Assembly: GCA_025024175.1 (NCBI GenBank)
Contig: QCXZ01000086.1
Location: 24,394,245 to 24,458,244 of the forward strand
Source of the DNA: Rhyzopertha dominica
Lineage: Eukaryota > Arthropoda > Insecta > Coleoptera > Bostrichidae
Direction of reading: 5' to 3'
DNA: 64,000 nt
The notes under the pieces are model-generated. The model saw only the letters and a list, made by a program, of their open reading frames with translations, ran no database searches and was not told the origin of the DNA. Below are positions 11,050 through 21,904 of this stretch, piece by piece (within the stretch, counting starts at the first letter, position 1; each line of letters opens with the position of its first letter). The position numbers and the translations under genes were made by a program.

Positions 11050-12655
11050 TTGCATAACTATCGGTATCATTATATGCATTTATAAGACCGCTGATGCATT
11101 GATATTAAGTGATGAGTGGAAGCTCGCTTTAATACGACCTTTGCCTAAAAATGATGAAATTAAATTTGTATCCGATTTGAGACCAATCAGCATCTTGCCT
11201 GTGTTGTCTAAGTTATGTGAAAAGTTTCTTCATAAGCAAATACATGATTATGTTTGTGAAGCTAAAATTATACCCGAAAACCAGTGAGGTTTTCGTACTC
11301 ATTACAGTACAATAACTGCGTTGACTAATTTGGTGGGCGAGTGCATTGGATCCCTCGATGCTGGCAGGGCAAGTCTTTGGTCTCATTGGATTTTTCGAAA
11401 GCTTTTGATACACTGGATCATGTGTTGCTTTGTAGTAAATTGACTTACTACGGTTTTGATGAGGTTTCTGTTAATTTCTTCCGATCTTATTTGCTCAATA
11501 GTGGCAGCGAGTCTTTCTGGGTGGCGAAATGTCTGATGTCGGCAGAGTGACGCCGGGAGTCCCTCAAAGATGTATCCTGGGACCAATTCTGTTTTTAATT
11601 TACACGGCTGATTTACTCTCGAAGCCCAAATTTTCAACTTGCGTGGCATACGCTGACGATACTTATCTTTTACACCATTCCAACCCACAGAACATAGAGA
11701 GGGCATGTTTAGAAATGAATGAGGACCTAGGCAACATTAGTGAATGTTCTAGTAACATTAGCTTAAAGTTGAACAGAAATAAGTGTTCTGGAGTATACTT
11801 CGCGTCGAAATCGTCACAAAAATGTTTTGTGAAGGATGATATTAAGGTACATGTGGACCATAATCAACTGCTTGTATATGAAAGGATCAAAAGTCTTGGT
11901 TTAAGTAAAGATAATGACCTTCGTTTTAAAAATCACGTGTCTTCTATTATTAAAAAATGTTATGTTGCTTTAAAGCTCTTGTACTCTAATCATCTTATTC
12001 TCAACTTTAAACTTAGAAAAAAATTATGCGAATCTCTGTTAATCCCTCACTTACTTTATTGTTTTACGGTACATTTTCCTTGTCTTGATGCCGTTAATAA
12101 ATGCAGGCTTTAGAAGGTGCAGAATAACTGCTGCAGATTCATATTTGGACTAAAGAAGTATGCTCATATCAGTAAGTACATACAGCAACTTAAATTGTTG
12201 AAAATTGATCAACTTTTTTATTGCCACCTTGCAACTTTCTTGTTTCGTGTCTTTCGATCCTCTTCGCCAAAATACTTGCGTGGTAAGTTTCATAGTCGTC
12301 GCAGCTTGCATTGCACTGATTTATCTCTAAGATATGTCCACCATTTATCAATGCCCATCTTCCGAACCTCCTTATACACGCGGTCTTTTACTTATAATGC
12401 TAAAAAATTTTATAATTAACACTTTAATTTGTTTACTAAAATATGCTCTGTAGAAAGTTAAAAAAAAAAACAAATGATGTATAGGTTAAGTCATTAGCTT
12501 GTAATTATAGTCAAAGCATGGTACTACAGTTGTTTATGTTTTTGGTTTGTGTATTTCTCATATTGAACTAAGTTTATATTTTATTTTAACTTGAGTGAAA
12601 TAGCTATGCTAGACTTCGCCCAATAATATGTGTCCTATTATTATTATTATTAAAA
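11050..12655 (+). pseudogene. Non-LTR retrotransposon copy A, reverse transcriptase region and 3' end
   Basis: Landmarks in order: DEWKLALIRPLPK and DLRPISILPVLSKLCEKF (RT domains 1-2); a stop within ENQ*GFR; SLDFSKAFDTLDHVLL (domain A, complete); VTPGVPQRCILGPILFLIY (normally VPQGSILGP); VAYADDTYLL with the YADD catalytic motif at 11649-11660; then the thumb and C-terminal region to KFYN at 12419 (Cys-rich QNNCCRFIFGLKKY). Frames change near 11380 and 11540 and a stop sits at about 12112. A roughly 220-bp 3' UTR ends in a TAT/ATT microsatellite (12636-12652), a common tail for CR1/jockey-like elements. Copy B at 21905-23400 is the same family in inverted orientation. The endonuclease and ORF1 are missing, so it is a 5'-truncated dead insertion. 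Confidence 0.8.
12636..12652 (+). repeat. TAT microsatellite tail of retrotransposon copy A
   Basis: Seventeen bases of uninterrupted TAT repeat close the 3' UTR. Eight bases later come the TA target site and the start of the long-TIR mariner, so the DNA transposon inserted right at the retrotransposon's 3' edge. Confidence 0.7.
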
Positions 12656-12661
12656 TTAGTA

Positions 12662-13100
12662 TACAGGGTGATTTTTTTAAAACTTCACACCTTAAATAAC
12701 TTTAAATAGAGGAAAAATTTAAAATTTTGTTTGCAGGGGGACAACTTTTGAGATAAGTTTTTAATGGATAACGCTTACCCTCTTAGCGGGGTAGATACCC
12801 CTTCAAAAATTTTAAATGAAACTACCCATCTTACGATACATCATTTAAAAGCTTATTACACAAGGAGTCTTGCCATGTAATTAGTTTTACTATTTTTTAC
12901 CCATTGACGGGGTAGTGGGTCAAAAAGTGCATTGTAGCAAGTGGCTTATAAAATGGAATATTTTGGACTTTTTTTAACAAAATTTATTGTCTTGCAGTTA
13001 CAATAAAAATTGTCCTTACTTAAGCCTAAAAAAACTTGTTAAAAAATAATTGTTACACCTAAGCAAAATGCCAAAAATACTTAAAATTTTCTTTCGACAT
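12662..13100 (+). repeat. Left long terminal inverted repeat of DD41D element
   Basis: Begins TACAGGGTGATTTTTT after a TA dinucleotide at 12660-12661. It matches the reverse complement of about 14455-14919, at roughly 85-90% by eye over the first 280 bp. Weaker matching continues inward to about 13100 (AATATTTTGGACT, AAATTGTCCTTAC, AAAATTTTCTTT). Most mariner repeats are 20-40 bp, so these are unusually long. Confidence 0.8.
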
Positions 13101-13252
13101 TACTTGATATTGCAACTCGACAGTTTATACTGAATTGGCTAAATAATTATCTACTTTTCAACTTTTTGGCTACTTCTTTGGCACGACCATCTTTTTGTTC
13201 ACATTCCTTTTTATAAATCGCGTGAAATTTTAAAGTGAGAGTCCAAGTGATA

Positions 13253-14333
13253 ATGGTTTATTCAACTGCCGAAAGGGTAGAAATAATTTTTATTTACGGT
13301 GCTGAGCATAGCTGTGCTCGTGCGTCAGCAAGGGTGTTTAACGAACGGCACCCCGATAAAAATGTTGACGCTAGGTACATTCTCGATCTCGTGCAGAAAT
13401 TTCAAGACACTGGATCTGTAGTAAACAAAAAAGGGCAGGGAATAGAGTCGTTGATGAAATGGCCCAACTTGAAGTACTTGGTCATTTTGCAATGGATCCA
13501 ACTAGCTCTTTGCGTAACTTCTACAGCCACTGGACTTTCTTATTCATCTGTAAGGAAAGTTACAAAACTGCACAAATTCCATCCCTATAAGATGAAACCT
13601 CTCCAGGAACTCGGCGAAGATGACTTCGATAGAAGACTGCAATTTTGCGAAATTATGACAGAAANGATTATAGTAAATCCAAATCTAATAAAAAATATCT
13701 GCTTCAGTGATGAATGCACATTTTTTGGAACGGCTCTGTAAATAAACATAACGTGAGGTACTGGAGTGACGAAAATCCTTATATTTTTCGAGAAGGTCAT
13801 ACACAAGTTCCTCAGAAGCTGAACGTCTGGGCTGGAATACTTGGCAACGCAATTGTAGGTCCAATTTTCATTGATGGGACGCTAAATAGGGAATGTATTT
13901 AGAATTACTTGATAACGTTATTGATCCTTTAATCACAGAGCAATTAGAAAACCAACGTGACCCTGAAGGAAATCCAATGTTGGATGAATACGAATTGTTT
14001 TACCAACATGATGGAGCCCCACCGCATTACGCCATTAATGTGCGAAATTGGTTAAATCATAGATTTCCTCTTCACTGGATTGGTAGGCGTGGAACAATTG
14101 AATGGCCGCCACGATCACCCGATTTGACTGCTTTAGATTTCTTTCTACGGGGTCATTTAAAATCTGTGGTTTACAAAACACAACCTACTAGCCTGGACGA
14201 TCTGCGAGAAAGAATTATTAACGAGTGCAGGAGGATTCCACCTGAAACTTTCCGAAAAGTGCACCAGGAGTTCGAGAACCGTCTGTATTATTGTATGGAA
14301 AGAGGTGGGGCACATTTTGAGAATCTATTGTAA
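13253..14333 (+). pseudogene. DD41D mariner-family transposase, two frameshifts
   Basis: I chose the ATG at 13253 because the DNA-binding region starts right after it (YSTAERVEIIFIYGAEHSCARAS, then NERHPDKN, the DUF4817-type pattern). Next come a second helix-turn-helix (TSTATGLSYSSVRKVTKLHKFHPY) and FSDECTF with the first catalytic Asp at about 13709. After a one-base shift near 13725 the frame continues with WNGSVNKHNVRYWSDENP and NVWAGILGNAIVGPIF. A second shift near 13888 leads to YQHDGAPPHY (second Asp, 14010-14012) and SPDLTALDFFLRG (third Asp, 14136-14138), with 41 residues between. The end, GGAHFENLL, is the usual C-terminus. One N falls at 13666. All catalytic residues remain, so death is by frameshift; assembly error at a shift cannot be excluded. 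Confidence 0.8.
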
Positions 14334-14454
14334 GGTTTGAATTTCTATGGTTTTGTTCACACTGTTTTTGGAATTACAAATAAATAATTTTTCTTTTTCG
14401 TGGACATGGACTTTCTAAAAAATTACATGATAAATACTTTAATGTTAATAATAA

Positions 14455-14919
14455 TGTTAAAAGAAAATTTTTAGTATTCTGGGAGTTTTTTTTTAAGTGT
14501 CATATTTTTACAAGTTGTTTGTTTAAATTTTGGGTTCTCGTAAGGACAAATTTTATTTCCGCTCTAAAATAAAATACATTTTGTTGAAAAGAGTCCAAAA
14601 TATTCAATTTAATAAGCAACCTGTTTCGTAGGCACTAATAATCTATTACCCCGTCAATAAGTTAAACGTGGTAAAACTAATTACATGGCCAGACTCTTTG
14701 TGAAATAAGCTTTCAAATGATGTATCACAAGATGGATAGTTCCATTTAAAATTTTTAAAGGGGTGTCTCCCCTGCTCAGAGAGTAAGCGCTATCCATTAA
14801 AAACTTATCTCACAAGATGTCCCCCTGCAAACAAAAGTTTACCTGTTTTTGCAAATTTTTAAATTTTTGCTATATTTAAAGTTATTTAAGGTGTGAAGTT
14901 TTCAAAAAATCACCCTGTA
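14455..14919 (-). repeat. Right long terminal inverted repeat of DD41D element
   Basis: Mirror of 12662-13100, ending ATCACCCTGTA at 14919 followed by the TA duplicate. An insertion of about 16 bp relative to the left arm lies near 14845. Confidence 0.8.
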
Positions 14920-14924
14920 TAGTA

Positions 14925-17555
14925 TACATATATTTGTTAGGTACGTTAAATATATGAACAAGACCAGGAGATGCCTCTAGAAGGAAGAAGGCGTGGAACC
15001 AGTCGGATTTGAAAAGCGGTAAAGCAAGTAACAAAGCGACCCATGCGTTCTAAGTGTAGTTTTTCTACTGACGAAGCGCGTTTATTGTCGAATAATTTTT
15101 TTCTAATGTGAATTTCTGGGAGGCGCAAGGAAAAATGGTTTCGTGCGTCTCTTGAAACGTTTATTCTACTCTTTCTGCCGAAATTTAAAAAGCGCGTTCT
15201 TTCACGCTTTAGATGAGGTGCGCGGGTACCTATATTAGATTTGTTTCAGTTGGCAGAAAGCCTACTCGAAATGTTTACCTACAACCGCTCGAAAATTTTG
15301 AAACGAATGCAATTAATCGTGCTTTAACGGGTCGCCGGTTTATCGATTTCACATCACATCTGCTTTACGTTTGTAAAAGTGCTTGCGATATCTGTATTTT
15401 CTCGGGCACGACAGTTTCGATACGCTGATCCTAATAAACATCAATGCCTTTTCTGACTGGCATAAAAATATATACGGGCGTTACACATGGAAATGAAATG
15501 TATGTCGGATTCATAAAACGATTTGTCGCCGATAGCTTTTTCCAGTAATTGATGTGTATTAAAATGTTTACTGCCGTTATACGATGAATTTTGTAAAACC
15601 CGGCATATACGCCAACTGAAGTATACAATGGACTTTTAGAAAGAGCTGAGAAAGCAATTTTTTATACTTTTTGACTTTATAATTACTAACCTATCGCCTG
15701 CTACACAATGTATTATTATATACTTGTATTTTACATATTGAAAAGAAGAATTAAAAGAAGCCACACGTAGAGCCGTGAATTTCCGCAAGGAAATGCATTT
15801 CCAATGCGCCCGTTCCATTAATTTACCCGCGGACCCGGAAAACGACTTTATCAAATTCAGGTCGCGGTAAAAAAATTCAGTTAAATTTCGTCTGCTGGCT
15901 GAACGTCTCCCATCCTTTCCAGGATGTCGGTTAGATGTGGATGTTCCGCTTTTAAGATTAACATTTAATAACGACATCGATCGGTTCTCNCCGGGGTTTG
16001 CTGGCGTTCTGTCACTATATCCTTGGGGTAGTTTAAGATCTGACGAAATTTGCCAAGCCAGCACAGGGGGTGAAGACAATGCAGTACCAACCTGTCAAGT
16101 AAATATCCGCTTTCGCTCGCATGCGAAAGAGTCACGATCCACCTATTAGTACGAGTTTGGTGTCTTTCGAGCAACCAACTATCTTGATAAAGCAAACCGA
16201 GTCCTACTTCGTTTGTTCTGATAATACGCCAAGTCTGGCTGCACGTTTAAATTAGCCCCGTCGGTCTAAATCGTTTACATGTTTGACTAGCTGTCGCAGT
16301 ATGTCGACTGCAAAGTTCTGTTTATAAACAGTGTCTGCACATGGAGCGAACAAAAGAATGTGGTTTATAGCGTCGATGTAAGGAAATGCGTCTTTAAATG
16401 ATTTTTTTTACAATTCAACCCTGATTCAGACTTAGTCACATTTTATCATAGGAAATCATATATTATATGACATCTACTTGCTTGCTGCGATCAAAATCCT
16501 CAGAAACGTATCTTTTAAAGCTAGAGTCCAGGTACCAAAAATCCAAGATATCTAAAAGATTATTTTTTCGATATTATGTTCTAAATGCTTTACTTTCCAG
16601 TCAGCAATTATGTACAGTTTCTCATAAATATTTACTAGTTTGCGGACGAATCAATCAATTTCTTGAATCAGCCGTACATTTTTCTTATTGCAATTAATTA
16701 TAATCTTAATTTTAGTTACTGTATAACTTATTTTCTAAGTATGTTTTGTAATGAGATGCCTATAGGTTAAATGTAAGCCAAATTTTATCTCTAGTAAACC
16801 GTAAACATCATAAAGCTCGCTAAATCAAGCTACCTAATCATGCATTCTAATTTTAGATTTTATTCACGCACCCCCTGCTGATCTCCATGATTACGTATTG
16901 CTGAGGAGATTACCAAGGTTGTCATTTGTCGTTTGTCTCCAACAAAGCTGTTTACCTAGACTACACAATTTCCGCGAATATACTGCATGTCAACAAATGC
17001 AATCCCTGGCTTGTTAAATCTGAAACGACAACGAATAAAATTTTATACAAATCGTTCGTATTTAGGAGACAGAAAACAACCTACNCNTTCCAAGAATCCT
17101 TTTCACTTCTAGGAAATAAGCTATTCAGATTTGATATACAGCCATCGTTATGTACATTACTGTTTATCAAGGTGGAAATGAAAAATAACTTAACTGTAGC
17201 CTAGACATACTTTGTCAAATGAAAGTAAGTGAAAAAGTGATAAACATTTTAAACAGTTGCACAGGAATGTATAACATAAATATGTACCTGTACAGAGCGC
17301 CATTTTAGAACAAGACATACTTTTGTCCATTTCTGAAAGATTAAAATGGGACGGTAAAAAAATTATTTAGTTTTTTTAGACTATCATGTAAGAAACACAC
17401 GGTGAAAACTCAAGGCAGATGACGTTATTTGTTCTGACAATATTGTCAAGGTAGTACACACAAAACATAAGATAAAAATCAAAGAGTGAACATTCTGATT
17501 TATTAAAAAATGGTTCAATTCAGATTGCTTGCTCCTTAAACAAGTCAGCAAAAGT
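14925..17555. other. No gene seen; GC-richer patches
   Basis: Patches at about 15180-15330 and 15770-16260 have more GC and short ORFs on both strands, without recognised domains. A small inverted CTTTCGC/GCGAAAG pair lies at about 16110-16130. Elsewhere the sequence is AT-rich. Confidence 0.3.
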
Positions 17556-17559
17556 TTTA

Positions 17560-17770
17560 ATGATTCATGATGACAAAATCATAATTATGTATGCAGCATA
17601 TCGAAATACTTCTATATATCAAGATCCAAGTCATCTGTGGAATGACAAGCCAGAAAGAATTCAATTTCATTCGCAAAAATAGAAATAGGCTGACTTTTAT
17701 GACTATTAAATAATATGGGATCAGAATTCGATTCTTGGAACACACCATATGAAGCTCTACTACATAGGAA
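17560..17770 (-). pseudogene. Very worn non-LTR reverse transcriptase scrap
   Basis: The minus frame reads SYGVFQESNSDPILFN, matching the SGVPQGSNLGPLLFN block. About 25 residues further on comes STDDLDLDI, where FADDLKLF would be expected. Spacing and order fit palm domains B-C of a jockey/R1-like RT. Nothing recognisable flanks it. Confidence 0.45.
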
Positions 17771-17774
17771 TAAT

Positions 17775-20700
17775 AAGTATCATTAGTTTACATCAACTTT
17801 GGTAAGTATCTTTTTTTGTTGCGTTTTCCACGAGAATTCAATGCATTTTCATCTCACTTGAGTTGTGTACTGATATAAGGTAAATGTTTTTCTAAACATC
17901 GAAGAAGACACACTGATTTGTAGATAGCTGGAACAACAAACTGTTAATGTATATAAACTGTTAGCAATAAAGAACGTAGGAACCATATGGACCTACCTAC
18001 GACGTGAGGCTCAAATATTTTATATCCTTTAAAACGTTACTATATCTGCAATTGATTCAAGTTACTAGATTTATGACTATAATGACGATTTGTTGATTTT
18101 TTAAACGTATCAAGGATATTGGCAACTAGCTACTGCATTCATTCCAGTTCAAGTTCTACAATTCAATTAAATGAATTCAGAATAGCCCTGAATTGAATCT
18201 CCTGTAGCATGCGGTATTGGAAGAGAAATTCTGTGAATGTTGTAGGTACCTAATAAGATGTTTTTCTTCAGAACGAATGTCGACTTTTTCCTGATGCCCT
18301 TCTCAGCATCAAAGGTCAATTTATGTGGTATTGTAAACAACGTGTGAGAGGCAGAATGGAACGTTTTAGTAAATATATTATAAAGATTTAAAGAAGCAAT
18401 AATTCAGAAACACACAACGTCTGTTAGGGAGCATGATGTTACTGTGCGCAGGCAAAGAAGTTAAGCACTACTTTAACATGGGATTCTGATAGAAAATGAA
18501 ACTACCACTCGGCATTTTTTCCAACCAGAGTGTGTGTGTGTGTCTATATACCTGCTGTATTGGCAGCTACCAGGACCACACATTTGATTAATTTGTGGAA
18601 TGCCTGACCAAAAGACTGGGGCCTGAAGGTGGCAATCGCCGCTAGTCATATTTTAGAGGCAGCCGGCAAGTTATCACAGTATTAGTGATGTTTTCAAGTA
18701 ATTTATAACTGAATATAAGTCTCAATATCCAAATTCATAGTTCCATTACTACCACAAGTAGTTGTTTAGCTAGGTGAGCTAGATCCGCACTGCTAATACA
18801 AATAAGTTGAATATCAATGCCACCAGGCGGTTATTGCAATTAAGAAGTCTTCTTTGCGCATTACAGTACATATTTTGCATTGTATGTATCATACTACTTG
18901 TAAAAGTTATGATGTGCTATTGGTATACGAACTTCGAAGGTAGCAGTTGCCGATCGGAACAGATTAATTATCTCGCGAACTATTTTAATCACCATGGACA
19001 TCTACGTAGCCAGCTGGGAGACCTTGCCGATCATTTACTACACGCTTCTTCATACTTTATTACATTTAATCGAAACGCGATAGTGTATGGGAATTTGAGT
19101 TCTCGTATGCTCCGATTTCGCGGTGTAAAATGAGAAGAAATATACGAGGAAAAGCGAAGGGAAGTAAATTCACACCGTCAGCAACGCTTATTTAGTGTGC
19201 TGCAGCCTCAAGACATAAAAGGATGCATTTTTGGGCGATGAGGTATCTCATAATGCAATTTTTACACGCCGTCGAAAGTAACAAGTATTTATGGTATTTT
19301 GGACTTTTATTGCTAAACTGCAGAACGTCACGCATGACGTGGCTTTAAGCGAATTTTAAAGTATTCGTATACGCAAATTACCCTCACATACAGGGACGTG
19401 GTTCCACCGGCTACCACGTTCAGAGACGTATAAATACCATTATTCCTGTTAGAAGGTCGCGGTTTTAGTGGCGATATATCAATCCGAATGTCTAAACCGT
19501 CGGCTCAGCCAGGTTACCCGACAATGTAAGAATTGTATGAGGGTTACAACCGTGGTTCGCTCTTACCGAGACGCTAAAATTGCGCTTTATCGCTAATACG
19601 TCATAGTACCGGCCGTAAAGGCGTCTCGCATAATTTTAACAGCACTCGCAATATGATAGAATGCGTTTGAAAAAGAAAAACCCTNCAAAGGACGTTAGTG
19701 TTCATCGCCCACTTAGGGTAAAGGCGAACTTCTGGAAGATAAGTGTTAGTAGCATCGGATGCTGCTGCTAACCCCATCTTCAGAAATACCTACAGTGATG
19801 TTACATTTTATTTATTTATCTATTTAAGGCTATTCCTCTTAAAAGTTGGGCATCAATTGTGAGAGGTACAAGAATTTCTGGTTAACGTAGATAGGACGTA
19901 GGTAAAAATAAAATGAAACAGCCCTTGTTGAAACTATGATCGACAGGGCCCATAAACCCACCTATAAACAACACAAAAGGGATAAGTGCAGCGGTCCGTT
20001 TACAAATTTTATTCCAATAAACCGTAATGATAATCTGCTATGAGAGTCGATTTTTGTGTTTTGATATGAGATCGCACAAATTAACTGCTACACATTTAAA
20101 CATATGGTAACAAATTTAATAAAAAATGAAATGTAAGTCGCCATCTCGTACTCACCAGCACAATTTGTGAGATTTTCTTACATTTCACTAACAGTGAAAT
20201 ATAAATGTACATTTTTTTTATAAAATGAGGTAAAATCTCATTTTTTTTGGCATTTACAGTCTCAGCAAAAATTAGTAATTTGCAGCAAAATTATTAGTAT
20301 GTATATTGATGTTCGACACATATAACAAATCAATTATTTTATTGTTTGTACCATCACTTCATGGGATCGGTTTTTCGTTTTGCGCTGCAAAATAAAATGT
20401 TTAATATTTTATATCGATATAGAAAAAACAAACTTGTACTTTCAAAATATATTATGCAAATTAGAATGGTTATTATAATACCGTGAAACGAAGGAACGGA
20501 AATTTAAATGTATTGCGAGTAGGGCCTGAGTAAAGATACGTAATTTATAGAAAAAGGATTATTTTCGGTATGTGACCTCAAATAAGACCAGTTGATAAGG
20601 AATTAGATGGGTTTTTCCTGTATTATGCGTACTTCCATCCCTATATACCTACCCAGTTATAAAATTAGTTGTTATTCATGATTTCAACCCATTTTGTTTC
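17775..20700. other. No gene seen; one strong hairpin and CpG-containing patches
   Basis: A 12-bp hairpin at 18282-18317 is listed separately. A TG microsatellite lies near 18530-18542. The patch at 18930-19130 and the CpG-containing stretch to about 19640 have even base composition and homeodomain-like ATTAATTA sites, so they could be regulatory. No coding region is supported, and the 108-codon ORF at 18807 has no motif. Confidence 0.3.
18282..18317. other. Stem-loop of 12 bp with a 4-nt bulge
   Basis: GACTTT (18282-18287) pairs with AAGGTC (18312-18317), including one G-T pair. After a one-sided TTCC bulge, TGATGC (18292-18297) pairs with GCATCA (18306-18311), leaving an 8-nt loop. It is isolated from any recognised gene. 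Confidence 0.5.
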
Positions 20701-20837
20701 ACCTCTTTGGAGTGTTGTCGACGGGTTTATACCGTTTGTGTTTTTGGACTTCTGATTTTTATTTAGTTATAGTTAAATAGTTTACTGATTAGAGTGAAAG
20801 ACAGACAAGAAATTAGTGGTTAGTGAAAGACATTAAA

Positions 20838-21068
20838 ATGGGTTCCAAAACGAGAAGATCGTTTCGCAAAAAAGCAAATAGAAGAAAACTATTAAAAAGT
20901 GGGTTCACACCATGTAATAAAATATCTGTAGCTGTGAAATTTAGGAAAATAAATTTCAATCAATTGGTTACCGATGCAATGTCAATGAAAAAACGCATAC
21001 ACATCGCCCACCTTGGTGTATATAGGGGAAGCCAGATCTATGCCGTGTTGTCTGTGTTGGGACTATAG
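20838..21068 (+). CDS. Small basic protein ORF, unidentified (possibly transposon-derived)
   Basis: This 77-codon frame from ATG at 20838 starts MGSKTRRSFRKKANRRKLLK: nine of the first 20 residues are Lys or Arg. It continues with GFTPCNK and a mixed tail. An in-frame upstream ATG at 20823 adds five residues; I prefer the second because the basic block begins there. I do not recognise the family. The strongly basic N-terminus suggests nucleic-acid binding or nuclear/nucleolar targeting, which is inference only. The stop at about 21066 falls inside the fold of the hammerhead ribozyme that follows. If the two belong together, the ORF may be a truncated part of the mobile element carrying the ribozyme. 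Confidence 0.35.
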   Translation: MGSKTRRSFRKKANRRKLLKSGFTPCNKISVAVKFRKINFNQLVTDAMSMKKRIHIAHLGVYRGSQIYAVLSVLGL

Positions 21069-21146
21069 CTGTGCTGAGGAGGCTTTATAAGCCGAAACAG
21101 CTGTCCACAGATTGTTTTGACTTTTGACGCAGGCGACATGGCATAG
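21038..21146 (+). ncRNA. Hammerhead ribozyme, type I topology, complete consensus core
   Basis: Self-cleaving RNA motif. Stem I near the core is CTGTG (21069-21073) with CACAG (21106-21110). Core CTGAGGA (21074-21080) fits CUGANGA. Stem II is GGCTT (21081-21085) with AAGCC (21089-21093), loop TAT, starting with the required G-C pair. GAA plus A15.1 follow (21094-21097). Stem III is ACAG/CTGT (21097-21104), self-complementary with no loop. The cleavage triplet is GTC at 21103-21105, with the cut expected after 21105. All invariant core bases are present. Beyond an internal loop (10 nt and 15 nt), stem I continues with a 21-bp helix, 21038-21058 with 21126-21146, having 16 Watson-Crick and 5 G-T pairs. 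Loopless stem III is known in hammerheads of Penelope-like elements and animal retrozymes, where two molecules or tandem copies pair to cleave. Host element unknown. Confidence 0.85.
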
Positions 21147-21149
21147 ACG

Positions 21150-21900
21150 TAATTATTATACATCTTTTGTTTCATCATTGCAGACTTGGGTACAAATTGG
21201 AGTCTAAACTTATTGTTTTGCCTGAATCACTGAAAAGATACTCATCATAGAGAAACTGCATGATATATCAGTGCACTATGTCCGGTGCATGAGGGAGACA
21301 TTGTTGAAATGTCCGCCGGCCGTTGGAGCAATCAAACAGGTAATCGCAGTTCATTACAAAACGGCTGAATTGGTGCTATTTGCTCTGCGGTCTCGTCTCC
21401 ACTTCACATCAGCTCGTATGCGTTCGTCGTACGGAAGAATCGTGGCTGGTGATTAAGCGCGATAATCTACAATTTGTATAGCATCAAACCGCACGCAGCC
21501 AGTGATTGCAGTTTAATCCGGCCGGCATTTAATTTAGTTAATAAATTAATCAGCGCCGATTAAATTGCAACGGACGCCCTCTGACGACACCGCGCCCCGG
21601 CAGAAGTTAAGAAAAACTGCATCCAGCAATCATCGATCGCTTCCGTCGTGCTAGTTGCCTTTTTATCCCATCCTCGCAATGCTAACGTCGTTTAAACTTT
21701 CCTTTACAAGTTGAGGAATCGTAAATAAGACTAAAGCTCAATCCAGATAACAACTTTTGGCAACCTGCTGAATTTTACAACGCTCGGAGCAAACGTCTAT
21801 TTAAGATCGGAATTTTCTTGTCTGCGAGAGAATGGGATAACTTGTTCTTGGCAGTTGCACCCTTCAACACTGTTCATCAGATCAAGTGTTCCCATAATGA
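21150..21900. other. No gene seen; GC-rich patch with homeodomain-like sites
   Basis: At about 21480-21620 a GC-rich stretch surrounds AT-rich boxes (TAATTTAGTTAATAAATTAA, then GATTAAAT). This composition is typical of insect developmental enhancers, but nothing here proves function. The 61-codon ORF at 21271 has no motif. Confidence 0.25.
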
Positions 21901-21904
21901 AGAA

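Larger units (their letters stand above)
12662..14919 (+). mobile_element. Nearly complete DD41D mariner-like element with ~450-bp inverted repeats
   Basis: The element is 2,258 bp, flanked on both sides by TA (12660-12661 and 14920-14921), the target duplication of the Tc1/mariner superfamily. The ends read TACAGGGTGATTTTTT and its complement. Between the long repeats is one plus-strand transposase with three catalytic Asp but two frameshifts. It sits immediately downstream of retrotransposon copy A. Of the DD41D loci in this window it is the best preserved and the only one with both ends and target site visible. Differences between its own two repeats show it is not a new insertion. Confidence 0.85.

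Noticed and set aside
11649..11665. CTGACGA string resembling a hammerhead core
   Set aside because: It encodes the YADD motif of a reverse transcriptase; no stem II or GAAA follows.
16926..17204. 92-codon plus ORF
   Set aside because: No recognisable domain, and it contains ambiguous bases.
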